From: DASQFQ01 sp963722815
GTDB lineage: Bacteria; Actinomycetota; Thermoleophilia; Solirubrobacterales; Solirubrobacteraceae
DNA length: 64,000 bases
Direction: 5' to 3'
Assembly (NCBI GenBank): GCA_963722815.1
Contig: CAVROM010000004.1
Span: 310,001-374,000, forward strand
Shown: positions 15,729 to 25,800 of the stretch, one piece after another
Position numbering within the stretch: the first letter of the stretch is position 1
Layout of the letters: the number at the start of each line of letters is the position of its first letter
Program-made: the position numbers and the translations under genes
Notes under the pieces: model-generated
Told to the model about the DNA's origin: nothing
Databases searched by the model: none
What the model saw: only the letters and a program-made list of their open reading frames with translations

Positions 15729-17037
15729 CGACGGAGTCGCGGCCGTCGGCGGTGATCACGAGCCGCTCGCCGTCCGAGTGGAGGTACGCGCGCTTCTCGG
15801 CGGCGTAGCGGACGAGCCGTTTGCCGGTGCGGCGGTCGTGGACCACGACGCCGTTGCGTTCGCCGCCCGCGAACACGTGGACGTCCCGTTCCCAGCCGAC
15901 CTGGGTGGCGGTCGCGGCGACCCCGCGGGTTCCCACCTCGCCTGTGCGCAGGACGCGGCCGCTGACGGAGACCTTGTCGGAGAACGGGCTCCAGAGGACG
16001 GGGACGCGCGGCACGACGCCGGCGGTCGCGGTCTTGGCGGTGATCTCCGGGCCGTCCGCGGGCACCACGCGGCTTCCGTTCGAGTACAGCTTGCCGATCG
16101 CGTGCTCGGTCAGCTTGCCGGTGCGCGGGTCGACCACGCGCAGCGTGTCGGTCAGCGGGAGATCCTCGGTGTCCGTCAGCCCCCAGGCGAGGATCAGGCT
16201 GCCGTCGGGGAGCCCGAGCCAGTCCAGTGAGCCCTCCGGTGTGCGGGACGCCCGCAACCGGTCGACGGAGGCGCGCTTCCAGATCTGCTCGCCTGAGCTG
16301 ATGTCGGTGGCGCTCAGCACGCCCTGTTCGTCCTCGCGCAGGAAGAGGTTGCCGAGCACGGCGAGCGCCTCGTCCTCCGCGCGGCCGCGGGCAAGGACCC
16401 TGCCGGTGTCGAGGCGGCGGACCTCGTAACGCTGGCCCTCCGGCGGGGCGCGAAGGATCACAGCGCTCGCCGGCCACAACGAGCGGTCCACGCCGAGGGA
16501 CTGCGCGATCGGCGGCGAGCCCAGCCAGGGCTCGTAAGCGACCGGCGCGCGCCAGCGCACGGAGCCGTCCGCGATCGACCGGACCTCTGCCACGCAGTGT
16601 TTCCCCTCGCAGCGGTGCGAGGCGACGAGGTCCGGGGTCGCGATGGCCGGGATCAACGAGTCACCCGGGTCGCTCGGCGGCGGTGCGGCCCAGCGCTGCT
16701 TCCCAGTCTTGAGATCGAGCCCGCGAAACCTCCCCTGGCGATCGACCACGAGCAGCGTGCCGCCGACCCGGCGGACGAGCAGGCCGGAAGCGAAGTGCTC
16801 CTTGCCGAGGTCGGTCTTGCGCCACCGGCGCGTGCCGGTGGCGAGGTCTCGCGCCGTGATCGTCCCGTCGTGGTTTGACGCGGTGATCGCGTAGCCCGCC
16901 TCGGCGAGCTTGACGCGCTCGCCCTTCGGCGCAGTCCAGGCGATGCCCTCGTCGTTGCGGCGGCCGTTGACGAAGCCGGGGAGAAAGAGCAGCAGGATCG
17001 CACCGGCGAGGACGGCGAGCGGGGGGAGCAAGCGCAT
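15718..17037 (-). CDS. Membrane-anchored PQQ-like beta-propeller repeat protein
   Basis: A 439-residue protein with one N-terminal hydrophobic helix (LLPPLAVLAGAILLLFLPGF), probably an uncleaved anchor or signal peptide, followed by a beta-propeller of PQQ/WD-like blades: repeated units such as DLATGTRRWRKTD, DLKTGKQRWAAP, DISSGEQIWKRA and DRRTGKRLVRYA. No PQQ ligand set or dehydrogenase catalytic residues are evident, so it is more likely a BamB-like binding or scaffold propeller outside the membrane. It is separated from the acyl-CoA synthetase gene by 29 bp on the same strand. Confidence 0.8.
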   Translation of the reverse strand: MRLLPPLAVLAGAILLLFLPGFVNGRRNDEGIAWTAPKGERVKLAEAGYAITASNHDGTITARDLATGTRRWRKTDLGKEHFASGLLVRRVGGTLLVVDRQGRFRGLDLKTGKQRWAAPPPSDPGDSLIPAIATPDLVASHRCEGKHCVAEVRSIADGSVRWRAPVAYEPWLGSPPIAQSLGVDRSLWPASAVILRAPPEGQRYEVRRLDTGRVLARGRAEDEALAVLGNLFLREDEQGVLSATDISSGEQIWKRASVDRLRASRTPEGSLDWLGLPDGSLILAWGLTDTEDLPLTDTLRVVDPRTGKLTEHAIGKLYSNGSRVVPADGPEITAKTATAGVVPRVPVLWSPFSDKVSVSGRVLRTGEVGTRGVAATATQVGWERDVHVFAGGERNGVVVHDRRTGKRLVRYAAEKRAYLHSDGERLVITADGRDSVVKP

Positions 17038-17066
17038 CGCGGGTTGCTGCCCGCGATGGTCCGGAT

Positions 17067-18458
17067 TCAGTCCCCCAGCTTCTTCTTCTGGACCTTGCCC
17101 ATCGCGTTGCGCGGCAGCTCGTCGAGGAAGCGCACCTCGCGCGGGCGCTTGTGCGGCGCGAGCTCGCCCGCGACGTGGTCGATCAGCGCCTTCTCGTCCG
17201 GCCTGTCGTCCTCCGGCACCACCCAGGCGATGATCTTCTCGCCGAGGTCGGGGTCCTCCTCGCCGGTGACGGCGGCCTCCTTGACGGCGGGGTGGTCGAG
17301 CAGCGCGACCTCGATCTCGCCGGCGCCGACCTTGTAGCCGCCGGTCTTGATCAGGTCGGTCGAGCGGCGGCCGACGATGCGCCAGTAGCCGTCCTCGCCG
17401 ACGGTGGCGAGGTCGCCGGTGAAGAACCACCCGTCGCGCATGGCCTCGTCGGTGGCGTCCTGGCGGTTGAGGTAGCCGGTGAAGAGGTTGGGGCCGCGGA
17501 CGGTGACCTCGCCGATCGTCTCGTCGTCGGTGGCGTCGAGCTCGTTGCCGTCGTCGTCGACGAGGCGGACCTCGACCCCCGGCACCGGGATGCCGACATA
17601 GCCGGGCTTGCGCTGGGAGTCGGCGCGGACGGCGGTGTTCATCAGCGTCTCGGTGAGGCCGTAGCGCTCGACGATCTGCTGGCCGGTGAGCTGCTCGATG
17701 CGGGTGAACTCGGGGGTGGGGAGGGGGGCGGAGCCGGAGACGAGCAGCCGGGCCCGCTTCAGGCCGTCGGCGATGGTGGCGTCCTGCTCCGCTTCGCGGC
17801 CCAGCCGGTGGTACATGGTCGGGACGCCGAACAGCATCGTGGCGCCGTCGTTCAGCGCTCGCGCGGCGGCCTGGGCGTCGAAGCGGCCGAGGTGGCGCAG
17901 CTCGCCGCCGCGGCGCAGCGGGCCGAACAGGCCGAGGACCAGTCCGTGGACGTGGAAGAGCGGCAGCCCGTGCGTGAGGACGTCGTCGCCGGTCCACTCC
18001 CAGGCGTCGGCGAGGCCGTCGAGGTTGGAGGCGACCGCGCGGCGGGGGAGCATCGCGCCCTTGGGGCGGCCGGTGGTGCCGGACGTGTAGATGATCAGCG
18101 CCGGATCCTCGTCGGTCGCGGCGCTGTCGGGGAGCTCCGAGGCGCGGGCGTCGAGGTCGACGGCGATGCCGTCGGGGCCGCCGAAGATCACATCGGGCTT
18201 CGAGTCGGTGAGCACGTGCTCGAGCTCCGAGCGGCCGAGCTTCGGGTTGACCGGCACGAGCGGCGTGCCGGTGACGAGCGCGGCGACGGCGGCGACGCAC
18301 GTCTCGAGCGTGTTCTCGGCCCACACCGCGACGCGCTCGGCGCCGTCGAAATGCTTCGCGACCGCGGCGGCGCACTCGCGCAGCTCGCCGTAGTTCAGGC
18401 CGCGGTCGCCGACGCTGACCGCCGGCTCCCCTCCCAGCTCCCGCACGCTGTCGAGCAT
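17067..18458 (-). CDS. Acyl-CoA synthetase, malonyl-CoA synthetase (MatB/FadD36)-like
   Basis: A compact 463-residue ANL-superfamily ligase. The ATP/AMP motif IIYTSGTTGRPKGAML is at about 122-138, the adenylate-binding ERYGLTETLMN in the middle, GYWRIVGRRSTDLIKTGGYKV starts the mobile C-domain, and the catalytic lysine is in MGKVQKKKL at the end. The short length, LPLFHVHGL and LMNTAVRADSQRKPG-VG-P features resemble malonyl/methylmalonyl-CoA synthetases, but a short- or medium-chain acid is possible. ATG 18458 has TAGCCT 7 nt upstream and faces argG across 27 bp. Confidence 0.88.
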   Translation of the reverse strand: MLDSVRELGGEPAVSVGDRGLNYGELRECAAAVAKHFDGAERVAVWAENTLETCVAAVAALVTGTPLVPVNPKLGRSELEHVLTDSKPDVIFGGPDGIAVDLDARASELPDSAATDEDPALIIYTSGTTGRPKGAMLPRRAVASNLDGLADAWEWTGDDVLTHGLPLFHVHGLVLGLFGPLRRGGELRHLGRFDAQAAARALNDGATMLFGVPTMYHRLGREAEQDATIADGLKRARLLVSGSAPLPTPEFTRIEQLTGQQIVERYGLTETLMNTAVRADSQRKPGYVGIPVPGVEVRLVDDDGNELDATDDETIGEVTVRGPNLFTGYLNRQDATDEAMRDGWFFTGDLATVGEDGYWRIVGRRSTDLIKTGGYKVGAGEIEVALLDHPAVKEAAVTGEEDPDLGEKIIAWVVPEDDRPDEKALIDHVAGELAPHKRPREVRFLDELPRNAMGKVQKKKLGD

Positions 18459-18465
18459 GCGCCGG

Positions 18466-18475
18466 AGGCTAACCT
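18466..18475. promoter_or_regulatory. Shared bidirectional -10 of acyl-CoA synthetase and argG
   Basis: AGGCTAACCT holds TAACCT (18470-18475, plus, 10 nt before the argG ATG) and TAGCCT (18466-18471, minus, 7 nt before the synthetase ATG). The two hexamers overlap by two bases in a 27-bp intergenic gap, and the decamer is nearly its own reverse complement. Confidence 0.5.
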
Positions 18476-18485
18476 GTCGCGCCCC

Positions 18486-19790
18486 ATGACCGAGCCGAGA
18501 GAGCCCATCCGCACCGAGGTCCACCGCGTCGCCGATCCCGACGCCACGCGCGTCGCGTCCTACCTGGCCCAGCCGGGTGAGGTCGGGCGGGTGCTGCTCC
18601 TGTACTCGGGCGGGCTCGACACGAGCGTGATGCTCAAGTGGATCCAGGACGAGTACGAGGCCGAGGTCGTGGCTTTGACCGTCAACCTCGGGCAGCCGGG
18701 CGAGGACTACGAGGTCGTGAAGGGCAAGGCGACGAACCTCGGCGCGATCGAGGCGCACGTCGTCGACGCGCGCGAGGAGTTCGCGCAGGAGTACGTGCTG
18801 CCGGCGATCAAGGCCAATGCCGACTACGGCGACGGCTATCCGCTCTTCACCGCGCTCGGCCGGCCGCTGATCGCGAAGCTGGCGGTCGAGTACGCGCGCA
18901 AGACGGGCTGCGACACGATCGCGCACGGCTGCACCGGCAAGGGCAACGACCAGGTGCGGATCGAGGGCACGGTGGCGACGCTCGCCCCGGAGCTCAAGGT
19001 GATCGCGCCGGTCCGGTCGTGGCAGATGGGCCGCGACGAGGAGATCGCCTACGCGCGCAAGCACGGGATCCCCGTCAAGGGCGGCACCGAGTCGGCGCCG
19101 TACTCGATCGACGACAACCTGTGGGGGCGGTCGTCGGAAGGCAGGTGGATCGAGGATCTGTCGCATGCCCCGGACGACGACGTCTTCCAGCTCGTGACGC
19201 GGCCGGAGCTGGCCCCCGACGAGCCGCAGGTCGTGGAGGTCGAGTTCGAGCGCGGCGTGCCGGTGGCCTTGGACGGCGAGCGCCTCGCGCTGGCGGACCT
19301 GATCGAGCGGGCGGCGGAGATCGGGTGCCGGCACGGCGTCGGCATCGTCGACCACATCGAGGACCGCATCGTGGGTCTGAAGGTCCGCGACATCTACGAG
19401 GTGCCGGCGGCGGCGATCCTGCTGCCCGCGCACAAGGAGCTCGAGCGGCTGGTGGGGACGATCCACCAGAACCAGTTCAAGCCGCGGCTCGACCAGCAGT
19501 GGGCGTATCTGGTCTACGCGGGCCTGTGGTGGGAGCCGCTGCGGACCGACATCGAGGCCTACATGGACGCCGTCAACGAGCGGGTGAACGGCAAGATCGG
19601 GCTGAAGCTGTTCAAGGGCCACGCGCGCGTGGTCACGCGCGAGTCGCCGCACGCGGTCTACGACGCGCAGCTGGCGACGTTCGCGGAGTCCGGCGGGCTG
19701 TTCTCCCAGCAGGCGTCGCCGGGGTTCATCGAGATCTGGTCGCTGCAGTCGCGGATGGCGCAGCGTGTTCGCGAAGGCAACGGAGGGTAG
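18486..19790 (+). CDS. argG: Argininosuccinate synthase
   Basis: Joins citrulline and aspartate with ATP in the penultimate step of arginine synthesis. The 434-residue product has the PP-loop ATP motif LLYSGGLDTSVML (about 38-50), then GCTGKGNDQVRIE and the substrate segment APVRSWQMGRDEEI, with ESAPYSIDDNLWGRS. Residues 1-35 form a short N-terminal extension before the PP-loop compared with the common ~400-residue form. It sits apart from argCJBD, with argH not in the window. ATG 18486 is preceded by TAACCT at a leaderless-like spacing. A 53-codon ORF follows 9 bp downstream. Confidence 0.96.
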   Translation: MTEPREPIRTEVHRVADPDATRVASYLAQPGEVGRVLLLYSGGLDTSVMLKWIQDEYEAEVVALTVNLGQPGEDYEVVKGKATNLGAIEAHVVDAREEFAQEYVLPAIKANADYGDGYPLFTALGRPLIAKLAVEYARKTGCDTIAHGCTGKGNDQVRIEGTVATLAPELKVIAPVRSWQMGRDEEIAYARKHGIPVKGGTESAPYSIDDNLWGRSSEGRWIEDLSHAPDDDVFQLVTRPELAPDEPQVVEVEFERGVPVALDGERLALADLIERAAEIGCRHGVGIVDHIEDRIVGLKVRDIYEVPAAAILLPAHKELERLVGTIHQNQFKPRLDQQWAYLVYAGLWWEPLRTDIEAYMDAVNERVNGKIGLKLFKGHARVVTRESPHAVYDAQLATFAESGGLFSQQASPGFIEIWSLQSRMAQRVREGNGG

Positions 19791-19799
19791 GAGTCGAGC

Positions 19800-19961
19800 A
19801 TGCTCTACAAGTTCCTCGGCATCCTGGTGTGGAACGGGGCCAAGGTCGTCCTGCGTCGCAAGTACGGACCGACCTACCTGCCCGCCCCCGTGCTTGCGGG
19901 CGCGGTCGTCGTGGCCGGGCTGGTCGCCGGGCTGCTGTTCGCCAAGCGCGACTCGGATTAA
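19800..19961 (+). CDS. Small single-span membrane protein (53 residues)
   Basis: An ORF beginning MLYKFLGILVWNGAKVVLRR and ending LLFAKRDSD. The middle (APVLAGAVVVAGLVAGLLF) is a clear transmembrane helix, preceded by a basic KVVLRRKYG stretch, so the N-terminus is probably inside. A GGAG sequence lies about 8 nt before the ATG and the gene follows argG by 9 bp. No family is recognised; similar short membrane proteins are common and unannotated in high-GC actinobacteria. Confidence 0.65.
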   Translation: MLYKFLGILVWNGAKVVLRRKYGPTYLPAPVLAGAVVVAGLVAGLLFAKRDSD

Positions 19962-19971
19962 CCGGGCTTAG

Positions 19972-20003
19972 CGGCGGGTTCTCGGCCCAGCGGGAGACCG
20001 CCG
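19972..20003 (+). terminator. Putative hairpin terminator after the 53-residue ORF
   Basis: CGGCGG (19972-19977) pairs with CCGCCG (19998-20003), and TCTC/GAGA extends the stem past a 2-nt bulge, with a loop of about 10 nt. No U tract, which is common in actinobacteria. It precedes the coiled-coil gene. Confidence 0.35.
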
Positions 20004-20027
20004 GACCGTCTGGGACCATGGCGCCGC

Positions 20028-22802
20028 GTGACCGAATCGACCCCTGCCTCGATCCTCGACGGCCTCACGCTCGAGGTCGTCGAGTGGCTTCCCTCTGGTG
20101 GCGAGGGTGGGCTGGTGCGCGTCCGGGGCCGGTGGGCGCCGGGCGTGACGCCTTTGGAGGGTCTGCCGGTGCTGTGCGTGTCCGTCGGGGGTGGGGAGGC
20201 GTCGCGGTTCGAGTCGCTGCCCGACGCCCCGAGCTCCCGGCTCGGGAACGGGAGCGTGTGGCGAGGGGCGTACCTGGCGCCTGAGTCGCTGGTGCGCGAC
20301 GGCGCGCTGTGGCTCGAGTGGAGCGGCGGCGAGCAGTCGGCGGTGCCGCCGGTGGCCGGGCTCGACGCGCGTGCGGCGGTGTCAGTGGTTGCCGAGCCTG
20401 AGGAGGAAGGGCCGGGCGGCGAGGTGATCGACCGCGCCGTGCTGGCCGAGCGGCGGGCGCGGCGCGCCGAGGCGGCCGAGCAGGCGCAGGCGCGGGTGGC
20501 CTCGGAGGCGCTGCGGGCGCTGGACGCTGTGGAGTTGCGGGGCTCGGAGCTCGAGGCGCAGGTCGAGGCTCTCGCCGCGCAGCGGGATTCGCTGGCGGCG
20601 CAGGTGGCGGAGCTGGAGCGGCGCATCCCGCGCGACGAGCACGCCCGGGCGGCGCTGTCGGACGCGCTGGCGGCGGCCGCCGCGGCGCGCCGGCACGCGG
20701 GGGATCTCCAGCTCCGGATGCGGGCCGCAGAGGTGGCGCGCACCAGCGACGCGGTGCGGCTGCGGGTGCTGGAGGCGAGCGAGTCGTCGTCCCTGTCCCT
20801 GCGCGAGGAGCGGGCCGCGTATGAGGCCGACCTTGCCGCCGCCCGCGAGCGCGCGTCTCGGCTCGAGGCCGAGGCAGCGCGGGCGCGAGAGCAGTCCGTG
20901 GCCGCCGCCGCCGACCTGGACGACGCCCGCCGCGACTTCTCCCGCCGCCTGGCCGAGAGCGGCGCCGCCGCCTCCGAGGCTCAGACCGAGCTCGAGCAGG
21001 CCCGTTCGGCGCTGGCCGAGCGCGAGGGCGAGCTGTCCGCCGCGAAGGCCGAGCTCGACGCGGTCCGCGCCGAGTTGACCCAGGCCGGGTCCGAGCTCGC
21101 CGAGGCGCGTTCCTCCGCCGCGGCCCGCATCACGGACCTCGCGGCCGCGCTCGAGAGCGAGCGGGCCGCCCGGGCGGCCGTGGGCGCCGAGGCCGAGACC
21201 GCCCGCAGCGAGGCGGCCTCCGCCACCGCCTCGCTCGCCGCTGAGCGGGTCGCCCGAGCGAGCCTCGAGGCCGAGCTCGACCGCGAGCGGGCCGCCCGCA
21301 GCGCGCTCAGCGACGCCCTCGACGCCGAGACCGCCGCCCTCGCCTCCCTCCACACCGACCTCAACGCCGAGCGCGCCTCCGCCGCCGACCTCGCGGAGGA
21401 GCTGGCTCGGGAGCGGGCTGCGCGCCAGGCCGACCGGTCCGCCCTCGCCGCGCTGCGCGACGACCTCGCGGCCGAGCGTGCCGCCCTGGCCGAGGTGCGG
21501 GAGCGGCTGGAGGCGTTGCGCGCCGAGGTCGAGGCCGGGCCGAGCCGCGACGATCTCGCCGCCCAGCTGCGGGCGGAGATGGAGTCGGCGCGCGCGGCCG
21601 ACCGGGACGTCCTCGCCGCCCTGCGCGCGGACCTCGATGCCGAGCGCGCCGCGCGCGAGGCGGACCAGACCGAGCTCGCCGAGCTCCGCTCCCGTCTGGC
21701 GGCGCACGAGGAGGGCGGGCTCCTCGACCGCGTCGCCGAGCTCGACCGCCGCGCGGCCGGCCTCGCGGACGAGCTGGAGCTCCAGCGCCGGGCCCGCGAG
21801 CAGGCCGAGGCGGCGGCTGCCGCCGCCGGGACCACCCCCGAGGAGTCCAGCCGCGTGGTCGCGGACCTCGATGCGGCCGCGTCCGCGCTCCGGGAGCGGG
21901 CGCCGAACGGGACCACGATCGAGGTCGACGTCTCGCCGGCGGAGGCCGTGCCCGTCGAGGTCGAGGTCGCGCCCGAAGAGGCGCTCGTTCCCGCCGCCAC
22001 CCCGCCCGAGAAGCGACCGATCGTCTCCGCTCCGGCCGGCCCCTCGCGCGCCCACGCGACCGGCCGCAGCCAGCGCCAGTACCCCTGGCTCCGGGGCGCG
22101 CTCGTCAAGCTCGCGCACGACGACCCGCAGGCCGCCGGGAAGCTCATCGCCGGCCTGCTCCCCGTGCAGTCGGCGATCGTGCAAGGGCCCGTCGACTACG
22201 ACATCACGATCGCCGGGGTCGGGACGTTCGCCGTCACCGTCGCCGGCGGCCGCGCCTACGTGAAGGATCTCGAGCAGCCCCGTGGCCGGCGCGAGGCGGA
22301 GTTCCACCTATCCGCCGACCCGCTCACGCTCGCCGAGCTGATCGCCGGCGTCCCGCACAAGATCGGGCGCTTCCGGGGCGCCGCGCGGGTGTCCGGCCGC
22401 AAGCGCCGTCTCAAGCCGCTCAAGGCCATCCCCGCCGCCACGCTCAGCCTCGCCGAGGCGGCGCGAGCCGGCGCAAGGCTCGAGCCGGCGCTGATCTACC
22501 GCACGTTCCCCTACGTGATCCACGCCGCCTGGTCGCGCGACCACAGCTTCACCGTCGCCCAGCGCATCACGAGCGACCCGCCCGCCAGCTGGTACGTCAC
22601 GGTCGGCAACGGCGGCGGCGTCGAGATCCTCACCGCCCCGCCGGAAGCGGGTGCGGACGCGACCGTGACGATGACCCCGGAGGGCTTCTCGCACCTGCTC
22701 CGGGGCGAGCCGACCCCGCCCGGCCACCGGCCGATCGTGCGCGGCGACCGCGAGGTCGTGGCGCTGCTGAAGTCGTGGCTGGACCGCGCGCAGGCGGCGT
22801 GA
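20028..22802 (+). CDS. Long coiled-coil protein with two C-terminal SCP2-like domains
   Basis: A 924-residue protein of unrecognised overall family. Residues 1-115 look like a beta-rich domain. Residues ~134-625 are an Ala/Glu/Arg/Leu-rich coiled coil with repeated units such as ELDRERAARSALSDAL and DLAAERAALAEVRERL. A Pro/Val/Glu-rich linker leads to ~240 C-terminal residues with two segments that resemble SCP2 sterol-binding folds: about 720-800 (YDITIAGVGTFAVTVAGG, LTLAELIAG, AARVSG) and about 835-918 (SWYVTVGNGGGVEILT, TVTMTPEGFSHLLRGE, IVRGDREVVALL). No signal peptide or membrane helix. A lipid-binding cytoskeletal or scaffold role is speculation. It precedes dnaE by 82 bp. Confidence 0.75.
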   Translation: MTESTPASILDGLTLEVVEWLPSGGEGGLVRVRGRWAPGVTPLEGLPVLCVSVGGGEASRFESLPDAPSSRLGNGSVWRGAYLAPESLVRDGALWLEWSGGEQSAVPPVAGLDARAAVSVVAEPEEEGPGGEVIDRAVLAERRARRAEAAEQAQARVASEALRALDAVELRGSELEAQVEALAAQRDSLAAQVAELERRIPRDEHARAALSDALAAAAAARRHAGDLQLRMRAAEVARTSDAVRLRVLEASESSSLSLREERAAYEADLAAARERASRLEAEAARAREQSVAAAADLDDARRDFSRRLAESGAAASEAQTELEQARSALAEREGELSAAKAELDAVRAELTQAGSELAEARSSAAARITDLAAALESERAARAAVGAEAETARSEAASATASLAAERVARASLEAELDRERAARSALSDALDAETAALASLHTDLNAERASAADLAEELARERAARQADRSALAALRDDLAAERAALAEVRERLEALRAEVEAGPSRDDLAAQLRAEMESARAADRDVLAALRADLDAERAAREADQTELAELRSRLAAHEEGGLLDRVAELDRRAAGLADELELQRRAREQAEAAAAAAGTTPEESSRVVADLDAAASALRERAPNGTTIEVDVSPAEAVPVEVEVAPEEALVPAATPPEKRPIVSAPAGPSRAHATGRSQRQYPWLRGALVKLAHDDPQAAGKLIAGLLPVQSAIVQGPVDYDITIAGVGTFAVTVAGGRAYVKDLEQPRGRREAEFHLSADPLTLAELIAGVPHKIGRFRGAARVSGRKRRLKPLKAIPAATLSLAEAARAGARLEPALIYRTFPYVIHAAWSRDHSFTVAQRITSDPPASWYVTVGNGGGVEILTAPPEAGADATVTMTPEGFSHLLRGEPTPPGHRPIVRGDREVVALLKSWLDRAQAA

Positions 22803-22868
22803 GCAGAGAACTGCCGCAGCGTGCGGCGAGGTCTTGCGCGGCGCCCTCGAAGCGTCCGATCCGGCACC

Positions 22869-22874
22869 TAGTCT
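22869..22874 (+). promoter_or_regulatory. -10-like element of dnaE
   Basis: TAGTCT ends 10 nt before the GTG of dnaE in an 82-bp gap. Its position suggests dnaE has its own near-leaderless promoter instead of depending on the coiled-coil gene. Confidence 0.4.
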
Positions 22875-22884
22875 GGACGACTCC

Positions 22885-25800
22885 GTGAGCACCCACGCCT
22901 GCGCGCATCTCCACGTCCACTCCGAGTACTCGCTGCTCGACGGTGCGGCGAACATCGACGGGCTCGCGGCGCGTGCGGCGGCGTTCGGCCAGCCCGCGCT
23001 CGGCCTCACCGACCACGGGGTGATGAACGGATCGGTCGAGCTCTACAAGGCGTGCAAGAAGCACAACATCAAGCCGATCCTCGGCCTCGAGGCCTACTTC
23101 GTGGACGACCGCACGGTCCGCGAGGGCAAGATCGAGCGCAACCACCTCACGCTGCTCGCCGCCAGCGACGAGGGCTTCAAGAACCTCACCAAGCTCTCCA
23201 GCGCCGGCTTCCTCGAGGGTCTCTACCGCGGCAAGCCGGGCGTCGACCTCGAGTGCCTCGAGCGCCACGCCGAGGGCGTCATCGCGCTCACGGGCTGCCT
23301 CGCGTCGCGCAGCAGCCGCCGGATCGTCGAGGGCCGGCTCCCCCAGGCGAGAGCCCACCTCGACGACCTCGTCCAGATCTTCGGCCCCGAGGACGTCTAC
23401 TTCGAGGTCCAGCGCAACGGCATCGCCGAGCAGGAGCAGGTCAACGAGGCGATCCAGAAGTTCGCGAAGGAGCTCAACCGCCCGCTCGTCGCCACCGCCG
23501 ACGTCCACTACCTCCGCAAGGAGGACTACCACCACCACGCCGCGCTGCTGTGCGTGCAGACGAAGTCGACGCTCGCCGCCCCGAAGATGAGCTTCGACAC
23601 CAACGAGTTCTATCTGAAGAGTTCGGAGGAGATGGCGGAGTCGTTCAGCGACATGCCGGAGGCGCTCGCCTCCACCGTCGAGATCGCCGAGCGCTGCGAG
23701 ACCACGGTCGCGCTCGGCCAGCAGCTGATCCCGCGCTTCGACACGCCCAACGGCGAATCCGAGGAGGCGTACCTGCGTGCGCTCGTCGACGCGGGGCTGC
23801 GCAAGCGCTACGGCGATCCGATCCCCGCCCAGGCCCGCGAGCGCGCCGACATGGAGCTCGCGGTCATCGGCAACATGGGCTTCAACGCCTACTTCCTGAT
23901 CGTCCACGACTTCGTCGCCTACGCGAAGTCAAACGGGATCGCGGTCGGCCCCGGCCGTGGCAGCGCCGCGGGCAGCATCATCTCCTACTGCCTCGAGATC
24001 ACGGACGTCGATCCGCTCCGCTACGACCTGCTGTTCGAGCGCTTCCTCAACGCCGAGCGCGTCTCGATGCCGGACATCGACATCGACTTCTCCGTCCGCG
24101 GCCGCGACCGCGTCATCCGCTACGTGACGGAGAAGTACGGCGCCGACCGCGTCGCCCAGATCATCACCTTCGGCCGCATGTTCCCGCGCGCGGCCACACG
24201 CGACGCCGCGCGCGTCCTCGGCCACGACTACGGCGTCGGCGACCGCCTCGCCAAGCTCATCCCGGACCCCCAGCAGGGCCGCCCGCCGAGCTTCGAGGAC
24301 TGCATGCAGCCCGGCGCCGAGCTCGCCGCCGAGGTCCAGCGGGATCCGGTCGCCAAGCAGATCGTGGACGTCGCGAAGGGCCTCGAGGGCATCGTCCGCA
24401 ACGCCTCGATCCATGCCGCGGCGGTCGTGATCTCCGACCGCAGCCTGACCGACATCGTCCCGCTCCAGCTCGCCGATGCCGGCGTGGGGGAGGACGGCGC
24501 GAAGGTCTACCGCACGGTTACCCAGTACTCGATGAAGCCGATCGAGGAGATCGGGCTGCTGAAGATGGACTTCCTCGGCCTGCGCAACCTCGACGTGATC
24601 GAGGACGCGCTGACGATCATCGAGCGCTCGTCCGGCAGCCGGATCGACATGGCGACGCTCCCGCTCGACGACGAGAAGACCTACGCGATGATGGCCCGTG
24701 GCGACGCGATCGGCGTGTTCCAGTTCGAGTCCGAGGGGATGCGCGAGGCGCTCAAGAAGGTCCAGCCGACCGAGTTCGAGGATCTCGTGGCGCTCGTCGC
24801 GCTGTACCGCCCGGGCGCCATGGACCAGATCCCGACGTACGCCCGCGGCAAGCGCAACCCCGACTCGATCACCTACCTGGACGACCGTCTGCGCCCGATC
24901 ACCGAGGCCACCAAGGGCGTGATCCTGTACCAGGAGCAGTCGATGCAGATCGCGAAGTCGCTCGGCGGCTTCTCCGGCCCGCGGGCGGACGACCTGCGCA
25001 AGGCGATCGGCAAGAAGAACCGCGAGGCGATGGCGCAGCTCAAGCCCGAATTCGTGGCCGGCTGCCGCGCCTCCGGCACCTCAGAGTCCGTGATCGAGCA
25101 GCTGTGGATGACCAACGAGAAGTCCGCCGACTACTCGTTCAACCGCTCCCACGCGGCCTGTTACGCGCTGATCGCGTACCGCACCGCCTGGCTGAAGGCC
25201 AACTACCCCGCCGAGTACATGGCGGCGCTGATCAGCTCGGTCATGTCGACCAAGGACAAGGTCCCGTTCTTCGTCGCCCGCTGCGAGGAGATGGGGATCG
25301 AGATCCTGCCGCCGGACGTGAACCTCTCCGACCACGAGTTCATGGTCGTGGAGGGCAACATCCGCTTCGGGCTGGACGCGGTGAAGGGCGTCGGCTACGC
25401 CGCCGTCGAGGCGATGAAGCGCGCCCGCGAGGAGGGCGGCCCATTCACCAGCCTGTGGGACTTCTGCGAGCGCGTCGACTGCCGCGCGGTCAACAAGAAG
25501 GCGATCGAGGCGCTGATCATGTGCGGCGCGTTCGGCTCGACCGGCGCCACGCGCCGCGGGATGCTCGAGGTGCTGGAGGCCGCGCAGGGCGCGGGCGCCA
25601 AGGCCCAGCTCGACGCCCAGATCGGCCAGGGCTCGATCTTCGACCTCGGCCCGGCGGACGGCGGCGCCTCGCCGTTCGCCGCGCCCGCGCACCCGCCGAT
25701 CCCGATCCACGAGTTCGAGCGCACGGAGCTGCTGGCCCGCGAGAAGGAGTCGATCGGGCTGTTCATCTCGGATCACCCGCTCAAGCGCGTCCGCGAAGCC

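Noticed and set aside
20382..22307. Minus-strand frame opposite the coiled-coil gene
   Set aside because: Its regular Gly/Leu/Arg pattern mirrors the repetitive coiled-coil codons; no start context or homology supports it.
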